Made by a program: the position numbers and the translations under genes
Part shown: positions 1 through 13,824 of the stretch, one piece after another
Numbering within the stretch: position 1 is the first letter of the stretch
Layout: the number at the start of each line of letters is the position of its first letter
NCBI RefSeq assembly: GCF_041381155.1
Contig: NC_091147.1
Location: forward strand, 27,125,849 to 27,189,848
DNA: 64,000 nt
Reading direction: 5' to 3'
Source of the DNA: Argopecten irradians
Taxonomy: Eukaryota; Mollusca; Bivalvia; Pectinida; Pectinidae
Notes under the pieces: model-generated
Database searches by the model: none
What the model was told of the DNA's origin: nothing
The model's input: only the letters and a program-made list of their open reading frames with translations

Positions 1-1353
1 CTCGAAGTACCGAAAAAAGCAAAACAACTTGCTTCTCTAGATTGCATGTTAGCCCACTCTTACGTTTGATTCTATAAGGACACTTCACGATTTGGCAAGT
101 AATCCTAACTGAATTGTAAATGCCAAAAATAGCCCGTTTGAACCAAATATGCTCCCTTCATACAAATTCCAGTAGTCAACTGGTATCAGCAAAACATTTT
201 CTTCTCTTCGTTAATTACAATCCTTTCTCCTTTTTTCAGCATTCAAGTTGAACCGTTTATAACTATTAGCAATGTGCAAATACAGTTGAAGAGGGAAAGC
301 GAATGTCAATAGGTCTGGTGTTACTGTCGGAGATATGTTTCAGATCTCAACAGTCACTCCAGGATTCATTACATTGGTTCCACGATTCCTGAAAGACATG
401 CGTAGCTACTTGTGTACGTGTCAAAGGATATTAAATCAAATTTTATTAAGTTAACTATCAATAATACACATTAAAATACTGCCGATTAGAAACGAACTTA
501 TTCATCCCAAAATCATCTATTTGAATTGAGATATTGGTTGTTATTTTCGCGTCCTGCTTGTGTTATGATGAACAGTACTTATAGAGGTTCTAGCCAGGGC
601 AAAATCCTTCTTATTGGTCTGATATATATATACACAAACTAATAAAGATGAAATATTTTTTTCCGGCAGTATGGCTTTAGTTTCTTGCTCTTTGCTTTTG
701 TAGTTAGATTCGACGATCATATTTTCTCATCATAGTGTATTGTTGAGTTATTATATCAAACAAATAAATCCCATATAAGTAAAACCGGTTTTAACGTCAA
801 CCTCTACAAAGATACCACCTGCTTATTATGACCACTTTTCTAGGGTCTCAAATGACCAAATTCGACACAATTCATTTTTTCTATAAAACCTACTGGTTAT
901 AAAAACCAATCTTGGTTTCAATACGAGGAGCGTATAGATTTCAAAAACAGTATGTTCGTTTAATTGACCCTGGCATTCACACCTGCGACACATGTCATCG
1001 CGGTAAGGAACCCTATCACAGTCCACGCAATATTCATATATTGCCCTGGTGTGACGGAGACATGAAGATTTGTTTCCCCGAAATAACTCATGTTTCCCGA
1101 GGGCATTACATGTATATTGTTGTCCCTTGGGTGGTCTGTACAAAAAGAAAATTGACTGTATTACAATATCAACAATTACATTTGTTATGGACAATTGATT
1201 TTTGATATGTCTGGTTTCCCAAACGTACGATTCTGTAGGGAAAAGCTGTGGGGTCTACACACGTTTTTGCTAGTGGAGAAAATAGTATATTTCTGCCTTA
1301 AATGTTCAACATGAAAAAGGTAGATGACCAGATCCATTATGATAACGGTTCCT
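1..1353. other. AT-rich flank, no assignable gene
   Basis: No exon chain is supported here. At 826-1205 both strands are open for about 95-120 codons. The plus frame has a Cys pattern around CDTC and PWCDGDMKICF; the minus frame has CVDCD and MCRRCEC. I cannot assign either to a family, and neither has convincing splice sites at both ends. The rest is AT-rich with no recognised feature. Confidence 0.35.
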
Positions 1354-1716
1354 TAAAGATGCTCTACCGCTGACAAACGGCATTTTTTCACTATCAAAAA
1401 CAGGAGCAGACGATTTAGTAATTTTCTTCAGTTACAAAAGCTACTTAAATGTACTTTACACCATTACCACTATCGAAAAGTTTGAGCTTCTAATTTTACT
1501 TCTAGTTAAAAATATAAAAATAATTAATTGCATCCCGAAAATATTCTGTGGCACAATATCCTATATGGAATGAAGTACTGATTGCGCACGCACCAAAGGC
1601 AAACTAAATTATTTCATATTATTTTTTGTGTTAATTAGACATATGTATACACGATTAAACATCAATTATTGTTCAAATGACGAATATCATTTATGTTCCG
1701 CGGCGGTGGAGCATTG
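1354..1716 (-). mobile_element. MITE family A, copy 1 (reverse orientation)
   Basis: This ~360-bp block is bounded by inverted ends of the type AAGATGCTCCACCGC (left end AAAGATGCTCTACCGC, right end GCGGTGGAGCATT). The interior matches the copies at 16236, 22966 and 27489, including TTTTTGATAGTG-like and AATGATATTCATCATTTG-like segments read on the other strand. It has no coding capacity, as expected of a non-autonomous DNA transposon. The transposase that mobilised it is not identified. Confidence 0.75.
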
Positions 1717-3821
1717 TAATGATTTAATCTGCATGGTAGACTCAACCAAGAATCCTCGGTAACCCAGACACTTACGTCCTTAGCCCAAATCGTTTAGATT
1801 GTGTGGATTGCTGAATATCACCTTTCAAGTGAGTAATCATTTTATTTTTTTATTTCTCAAGACATTTCATAGTTAGATATCTACACATACAGTATTAATT
1901 ATTATAAAGATCACCTCTCCACACTCACCCACACATATTTCTACAAAAAAGATTCCTTAATCCCATTTCAACCGGCTATTTTTGTTATAAATGCAACATG
2001 AACTTAAAAGTTAAAACAAATATGTTGTCATTATAATGCAGTATTACGTAACTATAAAAGAGAGAGAAAAATGCAAATGAATATCGCTAGTTGTAAAAAA
2101 TGTAAGTTATAAAATCTGTTCCTGGCAATTTACGTCCGGATTGCAAGTTTTACGGATCATGGGACTCTGGATTATCGCGTGTCCGCTTTATCAAGTATTG
2201 TGACTCGAAAACTTATTTCAGTTAGGACGCTTCAATGAAAAGGAGACTTAATTGATCAATCATGATAGCTGATACGCATTAAATTTCTTTTACTATTATA
2301 ATTGTCATTCTTGTTATATCTCCAATAAACATACACCAAACCGACATTTGTTGTCTTCCCACTTTGTTGTCTCCATACAATTTGTCTTCTGAATGTATGT
2401 CGGTCGCTAGAACCTAAATATGACCCGTAAGAACAAAATAACAAATTAATCAAAACTAATTAATTAATTAACAGATGCTTGTAGAAATTTAACCAATATT
2501 GATAATTTGGAACTTCTCGCTCTATCGACAATCATGTGGCATTTACCGGTTGACACTGAGTCAATGATCTCTTCGCATGTCTTTCCCATATTATTCATAA
2601 ATATGTGATGCATACATCTGCATGATTTGAAAGGTGGGATTTATATGAGAATAAGCATCAATATTTTATATCAAGAATATTAACCATATTAAGAAGCGCT
2701 TTCTATGATAAAGTACCTCTTGGTAAATCTATTCCGTTTGCCTACACACCGATGTGACAAAATGTGGATGCATGTTGACTGAAAGAAGTCAAGTCTATAA
2801 CATAATTCTAACATATACAACAGGTCCAAGGGGTACAAAATTTTGATAAATAGTGTTATCCATCAGAGGCGGACGTCAGGGTTCATCCTTTTCCCCCAAA
2901 CTACCCTACGCTTATACCTTATATGTTTCAAAGCGCTACAGCTAGAGCTCTAATGTAGTCTGTGAAAAAGGATAATCCAAAGATGATATTTTCTATATAC
3001 TGATTTATTACAGTCGGGTGCGGAGCGGCAAAATATCCAACTCTACACTTTCAAACATAGGCCTAAAGTGAATAAACTAATACTACAAAATGATAATATA
3101 CAAAATATACAGGAACAAACATGTAAACAGCACTTAGTCTAAACGTGATATACATTAGTCGCTAATTATTAACTGACGCAAGTGTTACTGATATTGAGAA
3201 CTGCTAAGAAGGATTAGCTAAAAGAAACACAGGTAAATATGTTAAAGCAATATATCACAATAAAGAAACGACTATTATAATCAAAATGAAGCTTTGTATT
3301 TTACTTCTAAACATAGAATATTAATTATGTTCGAGTAGATTAAAACAAATAAATAACTTCACAAATGTCCAAACAGGAACCTGTCATAAACCGCGTGACA
3401 TATGCGTCAATATCGTATATTGCATCCTTACCTAGAAACATCCTGATGGATTTGACAATACTTGACACACATAGCTTGTACATCAAATGGTCCTTTTTGT
3501 TAAAAACAGCAATTTTGAATGTGTTGCTTGTTTCACTAGCGGTGATTAAAGATAGTCACACGATTACATTTATACTCCTATACTCATTCACGTTCATCCA
3601 TTCAATCATGAATACATTCATCATCACCAAACAACATCAACATTATCTAATAGTATCAAATGATATATATCCTTTAACAATAGTATAATTTGCTATGTTT
3701 TATCATACGTAAAAGCATCCATACACATCCACTTGTATTGAGAACATGCGTAGAAAAAATATTTATGACTTATAATGTGATTATTTCAATGTTTTCTAAT
3801 AAATGGATTGATTTGAAATCT
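1717..3821. other. Intergenic, downstream of the transporter gene
   Basis: AT-rich sequence between a MITE and the transporter stop codon. Two small plus-strand frames at 3365-3926 are antisense to the presumed 3' UTR, have no domain, and are probably chance. I see no RNA gene or repeat structure. Confidence 0.4.
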
Positions 3822-6800
3822 TCAGTGGTTGGAATTGGCATCCTCATCACTTTCGGTCTTCAGCTTTGCTTTCCGCCTTGTGAGAACATCAAATATGATA
3901 AGAAGAATGGCGGTTATGAACGATGAGGCCCCCATGATATGGAATGTTAAATGAAATGTCTCAGTAACATCACGTATATAACCTGAAATGGAAAGTACAT
4001 GGTAACAATTATGGAGAATTATTGGTGCAATATATTTCTATAATGTAAGGAAGCCTTTTTTCTAAACTTTTTTTTTTTGTGAGATATGCATCGGCGAATT
4101 TCGGGATCCAGGTAATTGGTGAGTTTTAAATTTCATGTCATCGATTAAATATCTAAATTGTTTGTATTGGTAAATATGTCCATTCTTTTTTTTAATTTCA
4201 CGAACTGGTTTTAAAATGGAAATCGCAAAATTAGGTAACTTCTAAAGAAACTAGTTTCCAGAATTATGTATTCATTTAATCGATTTGGTAGTTTAACAAT
4301 GTGTTTGAATACTGTATGTATTTTTATCATATAGTTTATTGTAACTTAATATATACTGAAAAGAATGTACAAGTTTGATAAAAAATATTTAATATTGATT
4401 ACAAATTAAATAACAAGAACATAGAAAATTAGATATCGGTTGAACTACAAAGAATACAAAACATAAAGTAAATAGAGACATTTTTGAAAACAAAATGCAA
4501 GTTATTTACCAAGCAGTGGCAGGGCCAATCCTTCAAACAGACTTATACAGATAATAAACACTGCTATGGCACTGCGATACCGTTCTTTTCCCACAATTTT
4601 TATAAGTATCGGCGGGAATAGAGCAACAATCATCCCGCCAGTGGATCCAAATATCATAACAAACACCACCAAGGTCCAGAACGAGGTATAGTATACAGTG
4701 AACTGTAGAACGATGCCCACGACAACCTTCAAAAGACGTATAATGTATCATATCACTTATAACAAATGTGTGGCGATAACGAAATTCATAAAATAAAACA
4801 AATCAACGTATACCGAATAAGTTTATACGATCTGAAACAATAGCGAATCAGAAATGAAAGGTGGTTTCCAAACGAAGAGTTTATAGAGTCAAACAATAAC
4901 AGAACTACACGTTCCGGAAAAATGACCCCAGCACTCTAATCTATGAAACGTGGCATTGCATTAATGAGTCATATAACATTTCAAAATATTGTGTATATAA
5001 AGCTTAACTATTTTTCTATGATAACGATATTCCGTCTTTGCATATTACAGAGTCAGCTCCCTTGCGGGTAGGTATCCATTGTAACGTCATTATTTTGTAA
5101 GCACAATTCAGGTCGTTTTCTCCGAAACGTATGACGTTGCGCTTCCAAACGCATGACGTCACAATCAATACCTACCCGCAAGTGCAGATAACTCTGTAAT
5201 GTGCTAATTCGGAATATATTGTCAATGGGTGGTCTAGTATATATTAATAACCCTGCTAGTAGCACTAATAACACTGACATTAAAGCCATCCCGGGGCTGT
5301 GACAATGAAGGCAATAGAAGACACAGGTGATGTAATTCTGTGTTGTACATGTACATCAAAAGAATTGTAATTATATGTTGCACATGTACATCAAAAGAAT
5401 TGCATAACGGTACAATGTGGTCGACTCTGTTGCTTTGTAGTTGTAGTAATCTTTAAATGAAATCTTTATGAATGCTTTGATTAATTATATTTTTCTCATG
5501 AAATACCTCCAGCTTCACTATGAAGTAGTCAAGGATGGATATAACGTCAGTGATAGTAACTCATAGGTTCCAAGGATACATTAGAGATAGTCCAGTGTTT
5601 GTCTTTGTTGCTGATCAACCACTAACCTGAGACAGGATAACAATCTGTTGCGGAGTTATCCAGGACTGATCAGCCAGAAACCCTGCTAATATCCTACCGA
5701 GGAAGTCTGATAGGCAGGTTATAGAAACGATCACAGAAATCCGCTGGTCATCGATGCCAATATCTTCAGCATATTTCGGTACATAAATGTGAGCGCACAT
5801 GATTGCAACATTACCAAAACAATAAATGGCTAAAAATAGTAAAAAGAGAACATTTTTCATCAAATAGCAATCTATGCTCTGTCTACACTTAACCAGGAAC
5901 CCTCCATCACACTTTCCCTTGCATGTTGTATCCTCGTGTTGATCTATATTGGATCCCAGACTAGCCAGAGAGGCAGCCAATACATCACCATTACTCGAAT
6001 ATCGGACAACGTTTGAATTCGATAATCTATCAAACATATCATTTGTCTCGTCAATTTGTCTGGTCAGGGACGAAGAAGACTGCTTTTCAGTTTCTTTTGA
6101 AAGCAATGGGTACAGCGTACCTGAATCGCATTCTTCAAAATTATTCTCGGAATTATTTGGTTTTGTCAAGGAAACGTCTTTGTCCGTATTGAATGTCTTT
6201 GGTCCGTTTTTTGTGTAGAATTCTGATGGACGTAGTAATGCGGCGGCTACTAGGGAATTTAACGTTATACCAGCAGTAATAACTAACCCTCCTCTCAGGC
6301 CGTACTCATCAAAAACGTACCGGTACAGTGGAGGCATGACTATACCACCAAGAGCATTCGCTGAGAGGAATATAGCATTCGCTAGGCCTTTTCTCTTGTC
6401 GAAGTACTCTCCGAGAAGGATGTATATCGGCGGATTATGGAAACCGATACCAATACCTGAAAGATAACAATGAATAATAATAGTTATAATCCAATCATGT
6501 ATTATATGGGGTTGGATTACTTATTTCGAAAGTAATTGACACATGCATGGAATAAGTGTTGTTATATACGTGGTTTGGTCTACATTAAATTCAAAATAGA
6601 AATTTAAAAAAAAATCTAAATTGCTATTTCATAACTTATTCACCCGTAACGTAGTGTTTTCTATAAGACAAATAATGTAATAGTTAACATCCCGAGGTAT
6701 ATGGGTATGTGTGGCACAAGAGAAATAGCTTGTACTGAATAAATGTTATACCAGATCAAAGATCTATTTATATATTCGAAATTATTCGCTGCATCTCATT

Positions 6801-9800
6801 CGAGCCACAGCCATAAATGAGAAGCCTAAAATGACAAAACACTTTCATTTTTTTAAATTAAATTTATATCCTTACTAGTAGGGCGACACCTGAGGGAGTG
6901 TCGCAGATTGAACGAAGATACTTGCGAAAGGGAGATAACTTTTGGAGCTATTTCATTATGTTAGGAAATCATATCACCGTTGAATTTGAGTAAATTTAAG
7001 TAGATTTGATTAAAGACAAGAGGCCCATGGTCATCTGAGCTCGGTAAAAAATAAAACAAAGACATATAAACACTATACAAATGCTCATCAGGCTCTTGAA
7101 ATCAGTTATATCAATTTGACCTTTTAATCTTTAAAGAGATTTTGATTCCATTATATCTGTGAGATTTCCTATAAAAACTGAGCAAACAATAGTCATAAAT
7201 GGGTTTTCACTATATAAACTAAAGAAATTTGACTCTCTCCCTAGGGAAAACTCTGAGACCCACAGGGCCACTAATTTATGAAGAGTATTTAGTTCCATCA
7301 TATCTATGAATTAAGAAGATGATTTTTTTTAATTTCAGCCATTTTGATCCCTATTGACACCACCCTCTGGCCCCTGGGAGTCAGCCAGGGAAATACTACC
7401 TCAGGCTAATAAATCTAACAAAGTTAAGTTTGAATTATTTCTGAAAATTGAGCAAATAATTGTATTATCCCAATATAAACTATAGTAAATTTGACCCCAT
7501 TCCCTTTCATAAATACGACCCATTTGTGAATGATTCACTCGTCGATTCAATCGGTAAGAATACCTTTGAAGGAAGGCGGCCGAAGTTCCGAAAGTCTGCC
7601 GTGAAAATGTACTGGGAACTTGCGAAATACCACCAATTTCCAAGACCGTTTTGTGGTCGTTGTTTTTAATATTTTCAATAACCAAAAATACCATTTTGTT
7701 CTAAATTCTTAAAACTTTCAATGTATAGAATCTCAACTCGCCAACTTTGAGCGTTTATTCGCTATGATGAATTACGCAGAAACTATCGATAAAAATGTCG
7801 AATTTTGCCTGCGCTTGAACAAAAATTTCTCCCTCAAATGAATTTTCGCAGAGTCAACGACTATCTCAGAGATCACGCATGGATTTACTCAACTGTAAAA
7901 TATCCTTAAAAACTTTCTGTCAATTTTCTTATTACCCAACTTGTTGTTTATTAATGGGCAATGTCACCTCATAGTAGCAATAATATCTACACGGTGTTTC
8001 TGAAAATGGAAGCGCTGAAACGGTATGCCATTGTCCTCTATGCTAACCATGTGCATGTATTAGCCAATAAAAACACTGAAAAATCACAGCATATATAATA
8101 TAGTACTTATCATTTACGTTTCTGTACAAAATATTCTTATACAACTTAATATTTGATATTATTTTGTGTGCCTAAATTAGCATATCTACCTATTAGTATA
8201 CTTTGTGACGCTAACAGGAATTCGAGTCCAGTTGCTAGGCTGCTGATTCCGTAACCTATACTGCATAGGATTATCCCCAGGAACACAGACATCCGGATTT
8301 TCATTTTCTTAAAACCGATCAGCAGTACGGATGCCGCTGAAAACAGATTGCTTCTAACTTTAGACCGAAGTTCTGTGACCGTTCTGGAAGACATCTAAAT
8401 GTCGTCTATAAAGAAGCGTCTCACACTATCGTTATTGAAGAATAAATGTTTGATTATAGCGCTTCCTGATTGCGTCAAGTTTTGTGTTTTCTTCTATTTA
8501 TGGGTCGGAAAGTCACAGTGTTCTTAAGTGAGGATACGAATAATTTGCTTTGTTTCTATTTTTTGAGCCATATAAAATGCTTACATATACTATTATAAAC
8601 TTCCCTATTTCGGCGCAAACACATTTAAGAGGGAAAAAAATCCCGCATTTGTTACAATTGCTAAACTAAAATTGTATAGGCTAGATACTGCTCTTAGTGC
8701 GATCGTATTTTAGCGCAAAATGTCTAGGGCGAATATTTCTGAAAATTGATTACCACTAAAATATTTACGCATACAGTATATTGCGATACATGATTTCACA
8801 TATTAAAAAAATGTCCATTTTCATTCTTATGATAATTCGTATTTAAACACCTCTGGAGACATAATTGAAATCTTTCTTATTCTGCAGCTGGGAATGAGTA
8901 ATTATCTTAAGAGGTGAAATACAAAAAAAAATATACAAGACATAGTTTCTTACTTTTGCGTGGACTGGAAAACTAGACTAGACTTTGTCAAATAGTAAAG
9001 TAATAATTAAAGTCTTCAGCTGATCCTGGAACCTACCTGTGATGCAGTAAGCAACATTTAAAACTGTGTTGATCAGAACAGTCATAAACACCGTGCCTTT
9101 AAACATCCGGAGAAATTCTATGAAAAATATCCCATAAGATTTCTCCGTCCCTGTGTTGATGGTAGATATCATGAACGATCCTGAAATATATGTGCAAACA
9201 TTAAATAATGAATAAAAATAGTAAAATTCTAACAATTTATGTGAGAGGATGTGAGCAAAGAAGAGAATACACTTTGAGAGAAAAGGGGGTAGAAAGAGAG
9301 ACTGAAGGAGGATAAGAGAAGTAAGGGAAATCATAATGTTGGAGGGAGGAAGAGAGATCATAAGAGAGAAAATGATATATATATATATAGAGAGAGAGAG
9401 GAGTATTAACAGAATTGGTGGGGGTATTCGATTTTTTATTATCAAGGATGTATTTCACACTTAACTATGAAGGGATATTTCTGTTCTGTGGTCTTTAAGG
9501 GCAAATTTGTTGTATATATGTTAGGAAATTTTATTCAATTTGAATAGCTCACTACCCTTCTAAAATGTTTTTTTTTTATATTTTTAAAAATGGGAATGTA
9601 AAACGAGATGTATTTTGTAGAATAACAAAGCAGAAGTTATCAGCTTACCGTTAAAACTACACTTACCATCACCTTCTGAACATTTTGATTTTCATAAATC
9701 AAATATTAATTTACAATCTCTGGTCCTGCCATATCTTTATGCGAGTGAATCGACTATGACTGCACCATACGTCCAATCAGCAGACAGTTATCATATATCA

Positions 9801-9991
9801 TGCAGGCTTAATGCATTTGTTTAGTGTTTTAGCCTCTAATTATGACATCGATATCAATTTACTTATGTCATTATTGTTGTATTTTCCAGAATCTTTTATT
9901 TTTTGTTTCGGAAATGTAGGTAGCAGTACTCACCGGCGAGAACCATCCACGCCCAACCTTTGTCCACCGGTATTCGCGTGTCAGAAGCCAT
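3822..9991 (-). CDS. SLC16-type monocarboxylate transporter (MFS), six exons, complete
   Basis: Coding exons in gene order are 9991-9934, 9180-9037, 8336-8190, 6456-5627, 4726-4510 and 3982-3822. All junctions are GT-AG and phases match throughout, giving 1557 nt (518 aa; MCT1 is about 500). The N-terminus has DKGWAWMV, the family's first signature. The second signature, EYFDKRKGLANAIFLSANA, starts at about residue 130. TM6 ends in ALLRP, followed by a polar cytoplasmic loop of about 100 residues, then TM7-12. Lys33 in TM1 (TEKSYG) and the Asp367/Arg371 pair (SDFLGR) occupy the positions of the proton/substrate residues of MCT1, so proton-linked carboxylate transport at a membrane is plausible (inference). 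The start is an ATG just before the signature. Introns carry a foldback MITE (5044-5203) and a hairpin-type repeat (7015-7510). Confidence 0.93.
5044..5203. mobile_element. Short foldback MITE (family B), copy 1
   Basis: A ~160-bp element in a transporter intron. Its ends are long inverted repeats: ATTACAGAGTCAGCTCCC near 5044 pairs with the complement of the ACTCTGTAAT end near 5203, and GGTAGGTATCCATTG pairs with CAATCAATACCTACC. Frames crossing it (for example 5053-5289) are artefacts. A diverged full-length relative lies at 17396-17535. Confidence 0.75.
5330..5410. repeat. Two-copy ~45-bp tandem repeat
   Basis: The segment ACATGTACATCAAAAGAATT occurs twice in direct orientation about 46 bp apart inside the transporter intron, each time after a TGTTG(T/C) sequence. 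Minor tandem duplication. Confidence 0.6.
7015..7510 (-). mobile_element. Helentron-associated (pearl-like) repeat fragment in a transporter intron
   Basis: It starts at the AAGAGGCCCATGG palindromic end and contains about one and a half units related, in reverse complement, to the ~310-bp tandem units at 57067-58500. Shared segments include CTATATAAACTA(T)AGTAAA, AATTGAGCAAA and TCTGAGACCC-like strings. It holds no gene; the 7401-7694 frames are shadows. The class assignment rests on end structure and family resemblance. Confidence 0.6.
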
Positions 9992-11430
9992 AACCAGGCA
10001 CTAGATCTGAATCTTTGACATAGAAACTCAATAACACATACGTCTGTCCAGGAACTGTTACAACACTGGGATTTAAGAAAGACAAATCACTCTAATATGA
10101 CAGAAACAATTAATTATCTGGAACATGATACAGTAAACAATGATCGCTACGGACAGAACGATGTAATAATACTATGTCTGCCCGCTATACATACACAGGG
10201 TGATTATTACGATGCGTTAAACAACTTATACGCCATAAATTCATATACTATGCGTGCTTGATGAAGAAGAATTAACGCCAAGAAGAAGAAAGTTTATCAC
10301 CAGTTCTCGGTTAATGGTAGACAAGCCATGATTATATTATAACATAGTTGTTTTACTAACCTGCTGCTCACTCTAGGTCATATGTTATCAGCGCCTCACC
10401 TCGCCTCACATTTCCTTCTTTGAATATTTTGTATACCGAGGCCTTATATACAGTCTTGCTATCTAACATTTCACAACTATGGCGAAACCCGCTTATCGTA
10501 TGTTTGCACAACCGCGAAATTTGGAAGAGAAATGCTTAGATGTATTAATATAAACTTTGACTATCATTCTACTGAATTATATTTGATATGTGATTCTCCC
10601 TTAGCAACAATTATTAAGGGAAATATAATCCTACATGTATTATTGGCAAAAGAACTCAACGTAATTTATCTTGTCAGATTCTGTCATTTAAATTCTTTGT
10701 TTTGGTTTCATTACGTATCAAATTCAACTGAAAGATGTGCAGTGTATCAGTTGGTCAGAGTTGATGCACGCATTTCGACGCGATATTCTAAATAGAAACT
10801 TGAATAGCTAATAGACCACATCACAAACTGAACTAAAACTATTAAGTATTTAACTACAGAAATACATTCACAGGTTCGATAGTCAAGTGCATTTGTTTAA
10901 GTTATATTTCAAAGATCAATACATTTTGACAACGGAGCAATTTCGAACATAAACAATATACGAAAAGAAAGTAAATATATAAGAATGATATTGAAATAAA
11001 GAAACACCTACCTTATACAATTACTATAGCTAATATCATTTCCCTTGAAATGCATACCTCAGAGTATAACCTAATTAACATAGCAGCATTGTTAATTGCT
11101 TCTCTTCATGCGTCAACAGGTAGTACTCACACCAATGTAATTGAAAGGCAAATATTCTCAATCTGTGATCAAAGCAGCTTTTTTTAGCAAATGTAACTTC
11201 TTCTTAATTGCAAAATACATGACCAATAGCATCACACTCTTCCGAACGTTTTACATGTATATGAGATGCATATACATTTCCATATTTAGCCATTGTGTAC
11301 TAAAGTATATACGTGACAAACATTCTTTTATTCTGTATAAGCCTCAACGTAAGTAGATAATCCGTTCATGCTGTTAAGAGCAGTTGACGGGAGATAACTC
11401 TTGTTTGATTGGCAAAATAATACTCATTAC
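9992..11430. other. Upstream of the transporter gene, nothing recognised
   Basis: This should hold the transporter promoter and 5' UTR, but no core promoter element is convincing and no upstream 5' UTR exon can be placed. Small frames (10532-10795, 11141-11356) lack domains and splice context. Confidence 0.4.
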
Positions 11431-11431
11431 G

Positions 11432-11785
11432 TTAGTTATCTGTTGAAAAGTATTCCAGTAGAGAATGATGCTGTTTGGTGCGTTGATATTTAGCACCTGG
11501 TAAAAGTCCTGCTAAGTTGAAATTCGCAATCATTAAACGGTCAAATAACTCTTGACAAACTTCAAAAGACATTAAGCTAGCTCTCTGAAGTGTGATGCTG
11601 ACTTGTGAGTACCTTATAATTAAATAACGATTACGTATTTTTTCTGATATAAATTGTGACAAGATCCATAACCTGGATTGCTATGTTGTCGCCAGTTATT
11701 ATCGATACTGACCTTATCGACACCTGTTTTATCCGACACAGTTACTAGAGCAGACTTGTGTCGGTAACGCCAGGTTTCACTGTAC
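11432..11785 (-). mobile_element. Probable pogo/Tigger-type transposon end
   Basis: Read on the minus strand, the segment ending near 11782 begins CAGTGAAACCTGGCGTTACC and continues with repeated CGACAC words, the style of terminal inverted repeat seen in pogo/Tigger elements. A 76-codon frame next to it (11432-11662) ends HHSLLEYFSTDN, resembling short transposase C-termini, but no catalytic motif remains. Probably a transposon end with a transposase remnant. The opposite end was not located. Confidence 0.45.
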
Positions 11786-13824
11786 TATATATTTATATGA
11801 ATACCATCATGCATGCTCCTCATAAAAACTCAACACAAATGTGTAAATTGAAAATGGCAATCTTATAAAGATGATTACATCTTATATAAGATGACGATTA
11901 ATTATAACTAAACCGTGTTAAATAAAAAATTAGAATTAAATTTATCACATCAATACATACAAAGTAATGGAATGGTCATGACATCATATTAATTAGTACT
12001 CTAATATAAGACTACATTCAATCAACACCTACATTCTAACTGGCGACTCTAAAAATGAAGATTCAAGATACATATTTGTTTTCTTTTCAAATACACAACA
12101 ATAGAGATAAAACAAAACATTATCATGAATAATTTCCATATTGTGGGGATTCGTCAGAATTACGCAACACAGTGAAATGCTAACAATCTTGCACCAGTGA
12201 AAGAGTCAGCATGTTCACTGTCCCACTTGTATTTAGATGTATGGAAATCCTCATTTACATCCGACAAAACAAACATCCAATTACACGTTAACGTTCGCAA
12301 ACAATGAAGTTTCACTTGTACTGATATTGTTTGTATGTTCATGATTTTTATTATTCCCGCATATAAAAGCAAAAATAATAATACATTACCTTTATCTATG
12401 TTTCATTTGTGGCAATCTTCAATAGATAATAAAAACCCTAATTTCATCTCACAGTTGCAAAACCCTCGCCAAGCCTCGGGTTTTACTACATTTTGTGACC
12501 CTCGGGTAGAATATCCCTATCCTTCATATACACATATGAAAGAGTCTTATATTATACTGCTCGAGGCATTCAACACATGTTGATTACTACCACAGGTGGT
12601 GAGTATTATAGATAAGAAAACAGTAACCCATGGAATATAGGTATTCTAACATAATCAATTTAATCATCATTAGATTTCAAGATGGGTGTTTATTCCATAC
12701 AAAACTCCAACCAAACCTCCAACGACGTATGCAGCGATTGCCTTTTATTTTGTTTATCATAGTTTTTTACATAGCACGCCATATCACATGATTGGCGCTT
12801 TCATACGCTGCAAAGCTAATTTGCGTAGAAGTTATTAACTACATACCATTTCTTAGATATTTGACGGTGCAATGATTTTTTTTATTGTTTTTCAACGCAT
12901 TTGCACAAATGTTGGTATATAAATATAACGGGGTACATGTACATACAGGACACTGCGTTTATATGGTGACAACGGAAAACATTATTACATTAATTATTTA
13001 TTGAAGTAGCTGCATTATACACAAATTAACTCAGCAGATAAAACTCATGTCCATTGGTTTTCTAGCATAATGTTTATTTGTATGTTGTATTTGTAGTTTC
13101 GTTAACTTATTAAATACAGATTTATTCTAATAAGTCTTTATAGGTTTCGTTCTAACATTTTGGTAAATTGGACGAATGACGTCATCCTGACAATATAACG
13201 ATGAGAGTCACACAAATATAAACACTCATTTCTTTTTATATCATTGGTATAGCCTCCAGATTTAGTACACAGGTAATATACTGATAACCTTATCTTTGAC
13301 AAAAAAGCGATTTTTATTTGGAATATTCTTTGTGAAATACGTTTGTTAAACAACATCATTCACCAGGTTTCGATGTAAACGACACTGAGAAAAGTGTTTT
13401 CAGTATAAATGACAATCAGCTGAATATTTTTTTTTTATTCTCATCTTTTTTTTTTTCTGGGAAGGTATTTGTGAAATATTTGAAGGAACACTTCAAAGTT
13501 CAGTAGTGTACAAACATTTGTTTTCAGTAAACCTATTCTTTTTGTGGGTGGTTTATAATATTGAACTAGATAAGATGCATTCCCAAGGCTAAGAACTTGG
13601 ACTGAAAGCTGGAATTAAACATATAATAGTTCAATAAGAGACGACTGAGCATATATATCCCGATCTCAGTTTTTTTTGTTTTGTTTTTTTTGTTGTTGTT
13701 TTTTTTTTGAAAATATCTTTCTGAAAAAAAATCTCAAACGAAATAAAATTCCAATACAGATGACACATATTATGTAGGAACTAAAACTTTCCCGTTACAT
13801 GCTATCCGTCACATTCTGTTGTCT
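11786..13824. other. Intergenic, nothing recognised
   Basis: AT-rich with homopolymer T runs (notably 13672-13710). Several short frames (12160-12372, 12335-12583, 13138-13359) have no domain and poor coding character. No RNA gene is seen. Confidence 0.4.

Noticed and set aside
3365..3926. Two plus-strand frames of 78-107 codons
   Set aside because: Antisense to the last exon and 3' side of the transporter gene; no domain or splice support.
5053..5289. 78-codon minus frame between transporter exons
   Set aside because: Crosses a foldback MITE, and the flanking transporter exons join perfectly without it.
8978..9458. 155-codon minus frame taken as one protein
   Set aside because: Only 9037-9180 is exon; the rest is intron, including AG/AT simple repeats, and a splice acceptor lies at 9181.
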